Shown here in pieces: positions 43,714-53,364 of a DNA stretch of 64,000 bases. The stretch's first letter is position 1. Each line of letters begins with the position of its first letter. This DNA comes from Desulfobulbus oralis (GTDB lineage: Bacteria; Desulfobacterota; Desulfobulbia; Desulfobulbales; Desulfobulbaceae): NCBI RefSeq assembly GCF_002952055.1, contig NZ_CP021255.1, positions 2,426,001 through 2,490,000 of the forward strand. Direction: 5' to 3'. The position numbers and the translations under genes were made by a program. Under the pieces are notes generated by a model. The model searched no databases, was not told the DNA's origin, and worked only from the letters and a program-made list of their open reading frames with translations.

Positions 43714-44705
43714 GGGGCCCTCCCCAGGCCGCGCAACGCGGCCAGCACAGCCTGCATATCCGGCCAGAGCGGGGCGGTGGCCGTCATTTCCTGGCCACTC
43801 ACCGGATGGGTAAAGGTCAGGCTGCTGGCATGCAGCATCTGCCGGAGTGGACGCACCGGCGCACTGGCTGCCACCCTGCCGCCGTAGAGGGTATCGCCCG
43901 CCACCGGACAGTGCAGGGCAGACATGTGCACCCGAATCTGGTGAGTCCGGCCGGTTTCCAGACCAATTTCGGCCAGGACCCAGCCATTGGCAAAGCGCTC
44001 GACAACACGCCAGTTGGTGGCCGCAAAGCGCCCGTTTTGTTCGCGCACCGCCATCTTCTGCCGCTGCAGCGGATGCCTGCCTATGGGGGCGGTTATGCGT
44101 CCCTGCGCCTCCGCGGGCGAGCGCAGCAAAATGGCGTGATACACCTTGCGCACCGAGCGTTCCTGAAAGGCCGCCATCAGTGCCTGCAGGCACCGCTCGT
44201 TCCTGGCGACCAGAAGCAGGCCCGAAGTATCCTTGTCCAGCCGGTGCACAAGCCCGGCCCGCCCCTCGGCCAGGCCCGGCAGGGTGGCGTAGCGATACAG
44301 AAGACCATTCGCCAGGGTGCCGCTTTTCTGGCCGCTGCCCGGGTGCACCGTCAGACCCGGCGGCTTGCTGAGCAGGAGCAGATCTTCGTCCTCGAAGAGG
44401 ACCTCAAAGGCGATCGGCTCTGGCCTGAGCGCGGACGGTTCGGCAGCAGGCGCGGCAAAGGCAACCCTGTCGCCAGTCTTCAGGCGCAGACCAGCCTTGG
44501 CCGCAGGCTGGCCGTTCACGGAAACCCGCGCCTGCTGTGCCAGCTTCAGAAAAAAAGAACGGGAATGTTCTGGAAAACGGGCGGACAGGAAATGATCCAG
44601 TCGCCAGCCGGCCTCCTGCGGCAGCACCTGGCATTCGGCACCCTGGCCCGGGATACTGCCAGTTGTGGAGGCATCAGGCTGGCCGTCTGGAACCGGGACG
44701 GACAT
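43710..44705 (-). CDS. 23S rRNA pseudouridine synthase, RluA/RluD family
   Basis: The 331-residue protein has an N-terminal S4 RNA-binding domain (RLDHFLSARFPEHSRSFF ... VSVNGQPAAKAGLRL). The RluA-family catalytic motif is HRLDKDTSGLLLVARN, in which the first aspartate is the nucleophile. GRTHQIRVHMSALHCPVAGD follows. The S4 domain and length fit RluD, which modifies helix 69 of 23S rRNA, but RluC-like specificity cannot be excluded. Start and stop overlap both neighbours (TGATG with carD, GTGA with coaE), so all three genes are translationally linked. Confidence 0.9.
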   Translation of the reverse strand: MSVPVPDGQPDASTTGSIPGQGAECQVLPQEAGWRLDHFLSARFPEHSRSFFLKLAQQARVSVNGQPAAKAGLRLKTGDRVAFAAPAAEPSALRPEPIAFEVLFEDEDLLLLSKPPGLTVHPGSGQKSGTLANGLLYRYATLPGLAEGRAGLVHRLDKDTSGLLLVARNERCLQALMAAFQERSVRKVYHAILLRSPAEAQGRITAPIGRHPLQRQKMAVREQNGRFAATNWRVVERFANGWVLAEIGLETGRTHQIRVHMSALHCPVAGDTLYGGRVAASAPVRPLRQMLHASSLTFTHPVSGQEMTATAPLWPDMQAVLAALRGLGRAP

Positions 44706-45184
44706 CAGGAGAAGAGCTGCTCGATCTGGTGGACAACCTCGGCTTCCGCCATCTTGTCCGCCAGAGAAATCTCCTTGGCCAGGAGTTCCATGGCGGTATC
44801 CAGCATCTTGCGCTCGCCGTAGGAAAGTTCCTTGTCGCCGCGCAGCAGATACAGATCCCGCAGAACCTCCGCCACCTCGAAGGCCGATCCCGTCTTGATC
44901 TTGTCCATGTACTCGCGGTAGCGGCGATTCCAGGTTTGGGTGGCCAGCTCCACGTCCCGTTCTTTCAGAATCTCCCAGACCCGTTCGGTTTCCTCCGGCG
45001 AAATGATGCTCCTGAGGCCCACATTCTGGCTCGTGGCTGTGGGAATCATGATGGTCATATCGGTCTTCAGGATCCGCATGACGTAAAAGCTCTGATCCAT
45101 CCCGCCGATGGATTTCGTTTCGATGGCCTCAATCTGCCCCACCCCGTGAGCCGGATATACGGCCATGTCACCTTGCGCAAACAC
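44705..45184 (-). CDS. carD: CarD-family RNA polymerase-binding regulator
   Basis: CarD-family proteins bind the RNA polymerase beta lobe and stabilise open complexes, notably at rRNA promoters in mycobacteria. The 159-residue protein starts at a GTG (45184) with a GAGG site, reading (V/M)FAQGDMAVYPAHGVGQIEA, which is the RNA polymerase-interaction domain. The helical C-terminal DNA-binding domain includes RRYREYMDKIKTGSAFEVAE and LSYGERKMLDTAMELLAKEI. It leads the carD-rluD-coaE unit from a clear promoter. Confidence 0.92.
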   Translation of the reverse strand: MFAQGDMAVYPAHGVGQIEAIETKSIGGMDQSFYVMRILKTDMTIMIPTATSQNVGLRSIISPEETERVWEILKERDVELATQTWNRRYREYMDKIKTGSAFEVAEVLRDLYLLRGDKELSYGERKMLDTAMELLAKEISLADKMAEAEVVHQIEQLFS

Positions 45185-45221
45185 GGCAGCCTCATATTTG
45201 GAAAAAAAGAAAGAATGTTGG

Positions 45222-45249
45222 AATATACCATTTTATATTTTTTTCGCAA
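45222..45249 (-). promoter_or_regulatory. promoter of carD-rluD-coaE
   Basis: Minus-strand -35 TTGCGA (45244-45249) and -10 TATATT (45222-45227) have a 16-base A+T-rich spacer. The predicted start is near 45215, about 30 bases before carD. A small palindrome CGGCATGCCG (45253-45262) sits upstream, between pth and this promoter. Confidence 0.5.
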
Positions 45250-45276
45250 AGACGGCATGCCGCCAGGGGCGCAGTT

Positions 45277-45882
45277 TCATGCCGCACCGCGGCCGTTGAT
45301 GCTGTTCATGCAGGCATCCACCCCCTGGCTGATGAAGAGTTCAAGAGCCTCGTTGACCAGAGGAACGCGCTCGTCCCAGAGCCTGCGCCCGGCCATGCCA
45401 AGGGGCGCGAGCACATAGTCGACAATCCCGGCTTCATCATGGCCGCCCGGCCCAGGCGGCCGACCGATGCCGATACGGATGCGGGCAAAATCACGGCTTT
45501 TCAGATGCTCGATCAGGGAGCGGATGCCATTGTGGCCGCCCGCTCCTCCGCCCCGCATAACCTTGATGCGGCCTGCCGCCAGGTCCAGATCGTCGTGCAG
45601 CACGATGAGGCGGGCCAGAGGGATGTCGAAGTAGTCGAGGTAGCGGCGCACACACAGGCCGGAGTGGTTCATGAAGGTCTGCGGCTTCACGCAGCACAAC
45701 TGGGCACCCCCCAGGCGGCCCTGAGCCGCTTCGCCCTGCATCCTGGCCGCTGCGAAGCGCCAGCCCTGAGCGTCGGCAAAAGCATCCAGAAAATAAAACC
45801 CGGCATTGTGCCGGGTATGGATGTAGCCAGGGCCGGGATTGCCCAGCCCCACCACCAGATATTTGTCCACAGGTTCAGACAA
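45277..45882 (-). CDS. pth: peptidyl-tRNA hydrolase
   Basis: Pth frees tRNA from prematurely released peptidyl-tRNA. The 201-residue protein shows LVVGLGNPGPGYIHTRHNAG with the catalytic histidine and asparagine. VKPQTFMNHSG, LHDDLDLAAGRIKV and GGGAGGHNGIRSL are present. The start is a TTG at 45882 overlapping rplY by eight bases; a GTG four codons later (VDKYLVVGLG) is an equally reasonable start. It follows prs and rplY, the classic prs-rplY-pth order. Confidence 0.95.
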   Translation of the reverse strand: MSEPVDKYLVVGLGNPGPGYIHTRHNAGFYFLDAFADAQGWRFAAARMQGEAAQGRLGGAQLCCVKPQTFMNHSGLCVRRYLDYFDIPLARLIVLHDDLDLAAGRIKVMRGGGAGGHNGIRSLIEHLKSRDFARIRIGIGRPPGPGGHDEAGIVDYVLAPLGMAGRRLWDERVPLVNEALELFISQGVDACMNSINGRGAA

Positions 45883-46432
45883 CCTGCACGCAGACCGTAT
45901 CAGTCTTGCTGCGCATCTCCACGTTGGCAGGCACCGTAATATCCGCAGGGGTCAGCCCCTTGCCGCCCTGCTCGAGCGCCGTAATGTCGGCCTCGATCTC
46001 GTCCGGGATGTCCAGCGGCTTGCCGAAAAGCAGCACCTCACTGACATGAATCTGGAGCTCGCCCCCCAGATCAACGCCCTTGGGCGTGCCGATAAACTTC
46101 AGAGGTACGGCAAACTGGGCCGCTTTTTCCAGATCGATTTCCAGAAAATCGATATGGAGCAAGGCGCCGGTGACGGGATCCTTCTGAATCTCCTGCACCC
46201 TGGCGTGACGAACCCCCTTGCTGTCACCGTTCACAGCCAGATTGATGACCGCATTGCGGCCATGAATGTGGTGCAGGTCCTTGAACAGCCTGGACGTGGC
46301 AAACTGCAGCGCTACCGGCTCCTGCCCGCCGGAGTACACGACCCCTGGCGTATGCTTCTGCATCCGCATCTGCCGCATCGCGCCTTTGCCAAAAACCGTG
46401 CGCTTGTCCGCGCTCATATCCACCTGAATCAT
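45875..46432 (-). CDS. rplY: 50S ribosomal protein L25 (long CTC/TL5 form)
   Basis: L25 binds 5S rRNA. The ATG at 46432 gives 185 residues starting MIQVDMSADKRTVFGKGAMR, with a purine-rich GGAGGAAGGGGG directly upstream. An ATG seven codons earlier would bury that ribosome binding site in the coding sequence. Besides the N-terminal 5S-binding barrel (to about residue 90) there is a C-terminal TL5-like domain (IGTPKGVDLGGELQIHVSEV), so this is the long general-stress-type version. Confidence 0.95.
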   Translation of the reverse strand: MIQVDMSADKRTVFGKGAMRQMRMQKHTPGVVYSGGQEPVALQFATSRLFKDLHHIHGRNAVINLAVNGDSKGVRHARVQEIQKDPVTGALLHIDFLEIDLEKAAQFAVPLKFIGTPKGVDLGGELQIHVSEVLLFGKPLDIPDEIEADITALEQGGKGLTPADITVPANVEMRSKTDTVCVQVV

Positions 46433-46457
46433 ATCCCCCTTCCTCCGGGACAATTAA

Positions 46458-47396
46458 TTATAGAAAGAGACAACTGACCGAATCTTCGTTGTTAATGCGC
46501 CGAATGGCCTCACCCAGCAAATGCCCCACGGACAGAACGGCGATCTTTCCGCAGTGTCTGGCCTTTTCGCCGAGCGGAATGGTATTGGTAACCACCAGAG
46601 ACTTCAGGCAGGACTTTTCGATGCGCTCGATAGCCGGACCGGACAGCACCGCATGGGCGCAACAGGCATGGACTTCCCTGGCCCCGGCATCCAGAAGGAT
46701 CTGCGCACCACCGCACAGGGTGCCGGCCGTATCCACGATATCATCCAGGAGGATGGCCGTCTTGCCCTCGACGTTGCCGATGACCCGCACGGCCTCGCAC
46801 TCATTGGCCTTGTCCCGCCGCTTGTCGATAATGGCCAGATCGACATTCAGTTTCTTGGCACAGGCCCGGGTGCGCTCCACGCCGCCGGCGTCCGGCGACA
46901 CCATGATCACATCGCTGAAACGCTCCCGAATGTACGGCAGCAGCACAGCGGCGCCGTAAAGGTGGTCCACCGGAATATTGAAAAAGCCCTGGATCTGGCC
47001 TGCGTGCAGGTCCATGCACAAAACCCGGCGCGTGCCCACCACCATGAGCATTTCCGCCACGACCTTGGCCGAGATCGGCACCCGGGGTCGCACCTTGCGG
47101 TCCTGCCGGGCATAACCGTAATAGGGCATGACCGCTGTGATCCGCCTGGCCGAAGCGCGGCGCAGGGCATCAACCATGATCACCAGCTCCATGAGATTCT
47201 CGTTGACCGGTGGGCAGGTGGGCTGAATCACGAATACATCCGCACCCCGCACATTTTCCCCGATTTCGACACAGATTTCGCCGTCGGAGAAGCGCTTCAC
47301 CACAGACTGTCCCAGAGGAATGCCCAGGTGATCACAAATCTCTTTCGCCATCTCCGGGTTGGCGTTGCCCGTGAATACCTTCAGTTTCTTCGGCAT
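46458..47396 (-). CDS. prs: ribose-phosphate pyrophosphokinase
   Basis: Prs makes PRPP from ribose 5-phosphate and ATP, feeding purine, pyrimidine, histidine and NAD synthesis. The 312 residues include [15 protein letters not shown], the ATP loop [22 protein letters not shown], the flexible loop with [11 protein letters not shown], and the PRPP motif [12 protein letters not shown]. It follows tRNA-Gln and ispE and precedes rplY, a widely conserved order. Confidence 0.98.
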   Translation of the reverse strand: MPKKLKVFTGNANPEMAKEICDHLGIPLGQSVVKRFSDGEICVEIGENVRGADVFVIQPTCPPVNENLMELVIMVDALRRASARRITAVMPYYGYARQDRKVRPRVPISAKVVAEMLMVVGTRRVLCMDLHAGQIQGFFNIPVDHLYGAAVLLPYIRERFSDVIMVSPDAGGVERTRACAKKLNVDLAIIDKRRDKANECEAVRVIGNVEGKTAILLDDIVDTAGTLCGGAQILLDAGAREVHACCAHAVLSGPAIERIEKSCLKSLVVTNTIPLGEKARHCGKIAVLSVGHLLGEAIRRINNEDSVSCLFL

Positions 47397-47416
47397 GGCC
47401 CGCTAGAGCAAGAAAA

Positions 47417-47491
47417 TGGCTGGGACGGGAGGATTCGAACCTCCGAGTGCAAGGATCAAAACCTTGTGTCTTACCGCTTGACGACGTCCCA
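47417..47491 (-). tRNA. tRNA-Gln (anticodon TTG)
   Basis: Acceptor arms TGGGACG/CGTCCCA, anticodon loop TTTTGAT, T arm GGTTCGAATCC and an encoded CCA are present. It lies between ispE and prs, where many proteobacteria keep this tRNA. Confidence 0.95.
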
Positions 47492-47526
47492 GTGTTTGCA
47501 TGATCCCAAAATCGACAAAAGCTGGC

Positions 47527-48372
47527 TCAGCCGCTCAAAGGCCGGGTCAGGTAGGTGTGGGCATATATGCCCTGGAAGTGCAGAAAAGCCCTTTTGGCCT
47601 GTTCCCTGTCCGCAAACAGACCGAATACCGTCGCCCCGGAGCCCGACATCAGGGCAGGCTCCGCACCGAGCCCGGCCATCTCGGCTTTCAACTCGCCAAC
47701 CACCGGATAACGCGACACAGTCACCGGCTCCAGGTCGTTGACAAAGGGGCATGACTGCCCCCCGCCTGCAGAACGTTGGAAGCTATCGTCAAGGGCCTGA
47801 CTTGTCAAGTCCAAACTCTGATACACCCATTTGGTGGACACGGAAACACCAGGATGCACCAGCAGCACGGCAGGGCCAACAAGCGGTGCGACCGGCTGCA
47901 GCATCTCGCCCACCCCCCTGGCCAGGGCCGCTGGCGCATCCTGCATGAAGAACGGCACATCCGCGCCCAGGCGCAGGGCCAGAGCGAGCTGTTGAGCCCT
48001 GGGCATCCGCAGGCCGGAGAGGCGCAACAAAGCGCGGAGCGTCGCCGCCGCATCGCTGCTGCCGCCCCCCAGCCCGGCTGCCACCGGAATATGCTTTCTC
48101 AGCGTGATGCGCACGCCGAAATCCGCCCGGGTTTCGGCGAAAAACAGGGCCGCCGCCCGCCAGACCAGATTTTCCGGACCAACCGGCACCGCCCGGCCCG
48201 CACAGACCAGCTCTATGCCCCGGTCAAGGCGCTCGAATGCCAGTTCATCGCAGAACTCCAGCTTCTGCATGCGGCTGTCGAGCAGGTGGTAGCCGTCCGG
48301 CCTTCTCCCCGTGATGCGCAGATGGAGATTGATCTTGGCCGGCGCCTGCAGATGCAGGATCTGCTGCGCCAT
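47527..48372 (-). CDS. ispE: 4-diphosphocytidyl-2-C-methyl-D-erythritol kinase
   Basis: IspE phosphorylates CDP-methylerythritol in the MEP route to isoprenoids, needed here for menaquinone and undecaprenyl carriers. The 281-residue GHMP kinase has an N-terminal PAKINLHLRITGRRPDGYH, the ATP motif IPVAAGLGGGSSDAAATLRA and a C-terminal LMSGSGATVFGLF. The start at 48372 follows the DUF1844 gene stop by four bases, so the two are cotranscribed. Confidence 0.97.
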   Translation of the reverse strand: MAQQILHLQAPAKINLHLRITGRRPDGYHLLDSRMQKLEFCDELAFERLDRGIELVCAGRAVPVGPENLVWRAAALFFAETRADFGVRITLRKHIPVAAGLGGGSSDAAATLRALLRLSGLRMPRAQQLALALRLGADVPFFMQDAPAALARGVGEMLQPVAPLVGPAVLLVHPGVSVSTKWVYQSLDLTSQALDDSFQRSAGGGQSCPFVNDLEPVTVSRYPVVGELKAEMAGLGAEPALMSGSGATVFGLFADREQAKRAFLHFQGIYAHTYLTRPLSG

Positions 48373-48376
48373 GCCC

Positions 48377-48712
48377 TCAGCTCAGGCGCACGTAGTGCAT
48401 TTTCAACTCGTAGAGAACCCGGTCCAGCAGTTCCCTTTCCTCCTCGACCAGATTGCCCAGGGTTTTCGTTTTGAGCAGGGCAATGGTATCGATGGCGTGC
48501 TTGGCCAGTTCCAGATTCCGCTCCTTGCGCCCGGTTTCGGGGTGGGGCAGCTCGCCCATGTGAAACAGGGCCGAGGTGTTGAGGGACAGGATCAGGGACG
48601 AAAAGGTGACCGTGGGCATCACGCAACGGCCAAAGGCGTCTCTGACCTGACCTTCCGGACAGGGGCAGCTTTCTTCTGCCTGCGTTTCGGGCTGGGAGCT
48701 GGTTTCGGACAT
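48377..48712 (-). CDS. DUF1844-domain protein of unknown function
   Basis: The ATG at 48712 gives 111 residues. A disordered N-terminus with a CPCPEGQVRDAFGRC segment is followed by the DUF1844 core: VTFSSLILSLNTSALFHMGE, then KERNLELAKHAIDTIALLKT and a final helix LVEEERELLDRVLYELKMHY. Proteins of this family are small, all-helical and common in Desulfobacterota. Their role is not established. It lies four bases before ispE and divergent from trmL. Confidence 0.85.
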   Translation of the reverse strand: MSETSSQPETQAEESCPCPEGQVRDAFGRCVMPTVTFSSLILSLNTSALFHMGELPHPETGRKERNLELAKHAIDTIALLKTKTLGNLVEEERELLDRVLYELKMHYVRLS

Positions 48713-48899
48713 GATTTTCTCTCTGGAACAGATGGCCAATATGCGATTTTTCAACAGTGGGCGCCCTATGTTAATATCCTTTCCCGCTCCGCGCCACAAG
48801 GAATTGCAGTGCCCGAACAAGGACTTGCCGGGCCGACATCGCTGCGGTACAACAGCCCGGCAATCCGGCAATCCTTTCCCCAAAAAAGAGTGCGCATCC

Positions 48900-49469
48900 G
48901 TGACAGACCGGCAAGCCCACGATTCCCGCTTCCTCTATCCCCTGCACCCAGACGATCCGGCAGACGACAGCAGCGCCTGCCACGTGGTCCTGGTCGAACC
49001 GGAGATTCCGCCCAACACCGGGGCCATCGCCCGCCTGTGCGGCGCCACCGATTCCGTGCTGCATCTGGTGCACCCCCTCGGCTTCAAAACCGATGACAGG
49101 CACCTGAAGCGCGCCGGGCTCGACTACTGGGAGCACGTGCGCATCCGCCACTGGGACAACCTGGCCGCCTTTCTGGCCGCGCAGCCAAAGGCCCGGCTCC
49201 ATCTGCTCACCACCAAAAGCGGGCGGCCCTACACAGCGGCCCGCTTCCGGCCGGGGGACATGCTGGTCTTTGGCCGTGAGACAAAAGGCTTGCCGGAAGA
49301 AATCCTTGCACTATATAGTGATCGCTGCCTGACCATCCCCATGTGCAACCCGCATATCAGGAGCCTCAATCTGGCCATGTGTGCGGGCATCGTGCTCTAT
49401 GAAGCGATCCGGCAGCGGGATGCACACTCTTTTCCAAGCGGAGTCGCAGATGCCAGAACAAGTCTATAA
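48900..49469 (+). CDS. trmL: tRNA (cytidine(34)-2'-O)-methyltransferase (SPOUT family)
   Basis: TrmL methylates the ribose of the wobble nucleotide of certain leucine tRNAs. The knotted SPOUT fold is marked by VVLVEPEIPPNTGAIARLCG, MLVFGRETKGLPEEIL and the SAM loop IPMCNPHIRSLNLAM. The start is uncertain: I use the GTG at 48900 (189 residues) because residues before it show no homology. The core family begins only near the VVLVEP segment. The 3' end overlaps serC by 20 bases. Confidence 0.85.
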   Translation: MTDRQAHDSRFLYPLHPDDPADDSSACHVVLVEPEIPPNTGAIARLCGATDSVLHLVHPLGFKTDDRHLKRAGLDYWEHVRIRHWDNLAAFLAAQPKARLHLLTTKSGRPYTAARFRPGDMLVFGRETKGLPEEILALYSDRCLTIPMCNPHIRSLNLAMCAGIVLYEAIRQRDAHSFPSGVADARTSL

Positions 49470-50529
49470 TTTTTACGCCGGCCCGGCCGTCCTGCCCAAA
49501 CAGGTGCTCAAACAGGCAGCCCTCGATATCGTCGATTTCAACCAGTCGGGCATGGGCATCATTGAAATCAGCCACCGGAGCCAGGCATTCACCGCGGTCA
49601 TTCAGGAGACCGAAGCGCTTATCCGCGAACTCCTGGGCGTGCCCGGGCATTACAAGGTGCTCTTTTTGCAGGGCGGCGCCTCCAGCCAGTTCTTCATGGT
49701 GCCGATGAACCTCCTGCAAAAAGACCGGGTGGCGAGCTATCTCAACACCGGCGTGTGGTCGAACAAGGCCATCAGGGAGGCCCGACTCTTCGGCCAGGTC
49801 GAGGTACCCTACTCCAGCGAAGCGACCGGCTTCACGCGGGTGCCCCAACACGGCGAATACACGGTCAACCCCAAGAGCGAATACCTGTACTTTGTCAGCA
49901 ACAACACCGTCTATGGCACCCAGTTTCACGCAATGCCGGAAACGGATGCCATGCTGGTGGCCGACATGTCCTCGGACATTCTGTCGCGCCCTGTGGATGT
50001 GAGCAGATTCGGCCTGATTTACGCGGGCGCACAGAAAAATATCGGGCCGGCCGGCGTAACCCTGGTCATCATCCGGGAGGACCTCCTGGAACGGGTGAGC
50101 GAAAGCGTGCCCACCATGCTGCAGTACAGGACCCACGCAGCGGCGGATTCCCTGTTCAACACCCCGCCCGTCTTTTCCGTGTACGGCGTGGGGCAGGTCA
50201 TGCGCTGGCTCAGGGACCAGGGCGGCGTGGCGGCCATGGACAGGCTCAGCAAACAGCGCTCCAGCCTGCTGTACGAGGTCATCGACAGCACGGATTTCTA
50301 CCGTGGCCATGCAGAAAAAGCCTCCCGTTCGGCCATGAACGTGACCTTCACGCTGCCCACCAGGGAACTGGAGGAAAAGTTCCTCCGCGAAACCACGGAA
50401 CAGGGCTTTATCGGCCTCAAGGGTCACCGCCTGCTGGGCGGCTTTCGGGCCTCCCTCTACAATGCCTTTCCCCTGGAAGGCGTGGCAAAGCTGGCCGAAT
50501 TTATGCAAGCCTTTGCCCGGAAAAACTGA
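49450..50529 (+). CDS. serC: phosphoserine aminotransferase
   Basis: SerC converts 3-phosphohydroxypyruvate and glutamate to phosphoserine, and also works in pyridoxal phosphate synthesis in some bacteria. The ATG at 49450 gives 359 residues starting MPEQVYNFYAGPAVLPKQVL, with a GCGGAG ribosome binding site. Conserved features are VLFLQGGASSQF near residue 75 and the PLP lysine in YAGAQKNIGPAGV near 197. The C-terminus has GLKGHRLLGGFRASLYNA. It starts inside the end of trmL and ends before a bidirectional terminator. Confidence 0.97.
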   Translation: MPEQVYNFYAGPAVLPKQVLKQAALDIVDFNQSGMGIIEISHRSQAFTAVIQETEALIRELLGVPGHYKVLFLQGGASSQFFMVPMNLLQKDRVASYLNTGVWSNKAIREARLFGQVEVPYSSEATGFTRVPQHGEYTVNPKSEYLYFVSNNTVYGTQFHAMPETDAMLVADMSSDILSRPVDVSRFGLIYAGAQKNIGPAGVTLVIIREDLLERVSESVPTMLQYRTHAAADSLFNTPPVFSVYGVGQVMRWLRDQGGVAAMDRLSKQRSSLLYEVIDSTDFYRGHAEKASRSAMNVTFTLPTRELEEKFLRETTEQGFIGLKGHRLLGGFRASLYNAFPLEGVAKLAEFMQAFARKN

Positions 50530-50586
50530 GCCGGGGGAGCCGATCCAGGCTACCCCTTCCCGGCAAAGCGGTTGCGATGCAAAACC

Positions 50587-50625
50587 AGAAAACCCCAGTG
50601 CCTTTTTAGGGCGCCGGGGTTTTCT
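50587..50625 (+). terminator. bidirectional terminator between serC and ahcY
   Basis: Arms AGAAAACCCC (50587-50596) and GGGGTTTTCT (50616-50625) pair perfectly, with a further GTGCC/GGCGC pairing inside. The A-rich and T-rich outer arms allow termination from both sides, for serC (plus) and ahcY (minus). Confidence 0.7.
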
Positions 50626-50687
50626 GCATGGACTGTCACGGCCAGAGAGGGCCCGGGCCTCAACAGCGTGCGGGCTGTTGTCGTCTG

Positions 50688-51974
50688 TCAATACCTATAA
50701 TAATCGGCCTTGTAGGGGCCGGCCACATCCACGCCCAGGTAATCGGCCTGCTCCGGGGTCAGGGTGGTCAGGTGCACGCCGATCTTGTCCAGATGCAGCC
50801 GTGCCACTTTTTCATCCAGGAGTTTGGGCAGCATGTAGACACGGTTTTCGTATTTGGCCGTCTCACGCCACAACTCGATCTGCGCCAGCACATGGTTGGT
50901 GAAGGAATTGCTCATCACAAAGCTGGCGTGGCCGGTGGCGCAGCCCAGATTGACCAGTCGGCCCTCGGCCAACACGATGATCTTCTTGCCGTCCGGGAAG
51001 ATCACGTGATCCACCTGCGGTTTGATATTCTCCCACGGCAGATCGCGAATGCCGGCGATATCGATTTCCGCATCAAAGTGGCCGATATTGCACACTATCG
51101 CCTCGTCAGGCATGGCCTCCATGTGGGCACGGGTGATAACGCCTGTGTTGCCGGTGCAGGTGACGAAGATGTTGCCGATGGCCGCCACCTCGTCCATGGT
51201 CACCACCTGGTAGCCTTCCATGGCCGCCTGCAGCGCGCAGATCGGATCGATCTCGGTGACCAGCACCCGCGCGCCCATGCCTCTGAGCGCCTGGGCGCAG
51301 CCCTTGCCCACGTCGCCATAGCCGGCCACCACCGCGACCTTGCCGGCAATCATCACATCAGTGGCGCGCTTGATGCCGTCAATCAGGGACTCCCGGCAGC
51401 CGTAGAGGTTGTCGAACTTGGACTTGGTCACCGAGTCGTTGACATTGAAGGCCGGGCAAAGGAGGGCCCCACGGCGCTCCATATCATAGAGCCGGTGCAC
51501 GCCGGTGGTGGTCTCTTCCGAAAGCCCACGCACGCCCTTCAGCAAGTCCTGGTGTTTTGCGTGCATGACCTGGGTCAGATCGCCGCCGTCGTCCAACAGC
51601 ATGTTGGGCCGCCAGCCGTCCGGCCCCATGATGGTCTGTTCAATGCACCACCAGAATTCCTCTTCCTTCTCGCCCTTCCAGGCGAAAGTCGGAATGCCGG
51701 CTGCCACCATGGCGGAGGCGGCGTGATCCTGGGTGGAAAAGATGTTGCAGGATGACCAGCGCAGCTCCGCGCCCAGGTGCACCAGGGTCTCCATCAGCAC
51801 CGCCGTCTGAATGGTCATGTGCAGGCAACCCGCAATGCGCGCCCCCCTGAGGGGCTTTTCCCGCCCGAACTCCTCGCGCAGCGCCATCAGACCCGGCATT
51901 TCGGTCTCGGCAATGGCCACTTCCCTGCGGCCCCATTCGGCCAGCTTCAAGTCGGCTACCTTATAGTCGCTCAT
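50688..51974 (-). CDS. ahcY: adenosylhomocysteinase
   Basis: AhcY hydrolyses S-adenosylhomocysteine to adenosine and homocysteine, removing the product inhibitor of methyltransferases. The 428-residue protein has [18 protein letters not shown] and the NAD-binding [20 protein letters not shown]. The C-terminal segment [19 protein letters not shown] ends in the usual YKADYYRY. It lies downstream of metK on the same strand with a 185-base gap, joining SAM synthesis to SAH removal. Confidence 0.97.
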   Translation of the reverse strand: MSDYKVADLKLAEWGRREVAIAETEMPGLMALREEFGREKPLRGARIAGCLHMTIQTAVLMETLVHLGAELRWSSCNIFSTQDHAASAMVAAGIPTFAWKGEKEEEFWWCIEQTIMGPDGWRPNMLLDDGGDLTQVMHAKHQDLLKGVRGLSEETTTGVHRLYDMERRGALLCPAFNVNDSVTKSKFDNLYGCRESLIDGIKRATDVMIAGKVAVVAGYGDVGKGCAQALRGMGARVLVTEIDPICALQAAMEGYQVVTMDEVAAIGNIFVTCTGNTGVITRAHMEAMPDEAIVCNIGHFDAEIDIAGIRDLPWENIKPQVDHVIFPDGKKIIVLAEGRLVNLGCATGHASFVMSNSFTNHVLAQIELWRETAKYENRVYMLPKLLDEKVARLHLDKIGVHLTTLTPEQADYLGVDVAGPYKADYYRY

Positions 51975-52003
51975 ATTGCTCCTGTGATTGAGATGAAAAT
52001 CAT

Positions 52004-52029
52004 GCCGCCTTCGGCGCTCCGAATGCGGC
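52004..52029 (-). promoter_or_regulatory. hairpin in the ahcY leader
   Basis: About 30 bases upstream of the ahcY ATG the minus strand can form GCCGC/GCGGC enclosing TTCGG-AGCG-CCGAA. No T run follows, so it is not an intrinsic terminator. The sequence does not match the SAH riboswitch signature I know. A TTGACA at 52054-52059 may be a -35 box for ahcY, with only a weak -10. Confidence 0.35.
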
Positions 52030-52159
52030 GTCTGAAAAATTCGGCTCGCCCCTTGTCAAAAGCGTTTTCCCGCAAAGCGCGGCAATGCAGGAGAGCAGGC
52101 ACAAAAGGCCACTCTCCCCAGGCACCTCCGTTCGCTTCCGCGCCACCGCAGACAAAAAA

Positions 52160-53323
52160 TTACAGGCCTGCCGCGCTCTTCAGCGCCTCGGCCTTGTCCG
52201 TACGCTCCCAGGTGAATTCGGGCAGTTCCCGGCCAAAATGACCGTAGGCGGCAGTCTTGCGGTAAATCGGACGCAGGAGATCGAGCTGCTGGATAATGGC
52301 CTTGGGTCTGAGGTCAAAGATCTCGTCAACAATCTGGACCAGCCGGGCTTCCGGAATCCTGCCGGTACCAAAGGTCTCCACATTGATGGATACAGGCCTG
52401 GCAATGCCGATGGCATAGGCCACCTGTACCTCGACCTCCCGCGCCAGACCGGCGGCCACGATGTTCTTGGCCACGTAGCGGCCCATATAGGCGGAGGAGC
52501 GGTCCACCTTGGATGGATCCTTGCCCGAAAAGGCGCCGCCGCCGTGATGCCCCCGGCCGCCGTAGGTATCGACGATAATCTTGCGGCCGGTCAGACCGCA
52601 GTCGCCCACCGGCCCGCCGATGACAAAGCGGCCCGTGGGGTTGATGAAGTATTTGGTGTCCTTGTCCAGCATGGCTGCGGGCAGGGCCGGCTTGATGATC
52701 TCCTCCATCACCCCGGCCCTGATGGTGTCATAGTCCACCTCGGCCGCATGCTGGGTGGACAGCACCACCGCATCGATGCGTTTTGGCCGGCCGTCCATGT
52801 ATTCGACCGTCACCTGACTTTTGGCATCCGGCCTGAGCCAGGACAGCCTGCCGCTTTTACGCACCCCTGCCTGCTGGCGCACCAGATCCTGGGACAGGGT
52901 AATGGGGAGCGGCATGAGGCCTGCGGTTTCATCACAGGCATAGCCAAACATCAGGCCCTGATCGCCCGCGCCCTGATCGAGATCCAGGCCGCTGCCCTCG
53001 TTCACGCCCTGGGCGATGTCCGGCGACTGACGATCCAGGCTGGTCAGCACGGCGCAACTCCGGCTGTCAAAGCCCATGTCCGACGATGTGTAGCCGATAT
53101 CCTCGATGGTCTCACGCACGATCTGCGGAATATCGATCCGGGCCGTGGTGGTGATTTCTCCGGCCACGAGCACCATGCCCGTGGTGACAAGGGTCTCGCA
53201 GGCGACCCGGCCGTATTTGTCCTGGGTTAAAATGGCGTCAAGCACGGCATCGGAAATCTGGTCTGCCATCTTGTCCGGGTGCCCTTCGGAAACCGACTCC
53301 GAGGTAAAAATGTAGTCCGACAT
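52160..53323 (-). CDS. metK: S-adenosylmethionine synthetase
   Basis: MetK makes SAM from methionine and ATP. The 387-residue enzyme starts [20 protein letters not shown]. It carries the [14 protein letters not shown] motif near residue 118, [20 protein letters not shown] and the phosphate-binding [19 protein letters not shown]. The order fits a metK-ahcY transcription unit from the promoter just upstream. Confidence 0.98.
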   Translation of the reverse strand: MSDYIFTSESVSEGHPDKMADQISDAVLDAILTQDKYGRVACETLVTTGMVLVAGEITTTARIDIPQIVRETIEDIGYTSSDMGFDSRSCAVLTSLDRQSPDIAQGVNEGSGLDLDQGAGDQGLMFGYACDETAGLMPLPITLSQDLVRQQAGVRKSGRLSWLRPDAKSQVTVEYMDGRPKRIDAVVLSTQHAAEVDYDTIRAGVMEEIIKPALPAAMLDKDTKYFINPTGRFVIGGPVGDCGLTGRKIIVDTYGGRGHHGGGAFSGKDPSKVDRSSAYMGRYVAKNIVAAGLAREVEVQVAYAIGIARPVSINVETFGTGRIPEARLVQIVDEIFDLRPKAIIQQLDLLRPIYRKTAAYGHFGRELPEFTWERTDKAEALKSAAGL

Positions 53324-53364
53324 AGGCGCAACTCCAGAGCGCTGAGGTTAAAATGAGAAGACAA

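Noticed and set aside
51975-52159. SAH riboswitch before ahcY
   Set aside because: The conserved CCGAGG-AGCGCTGC and AGGCTCG blocks of that riboswitch are not present. Only a simple hairpin is seen.
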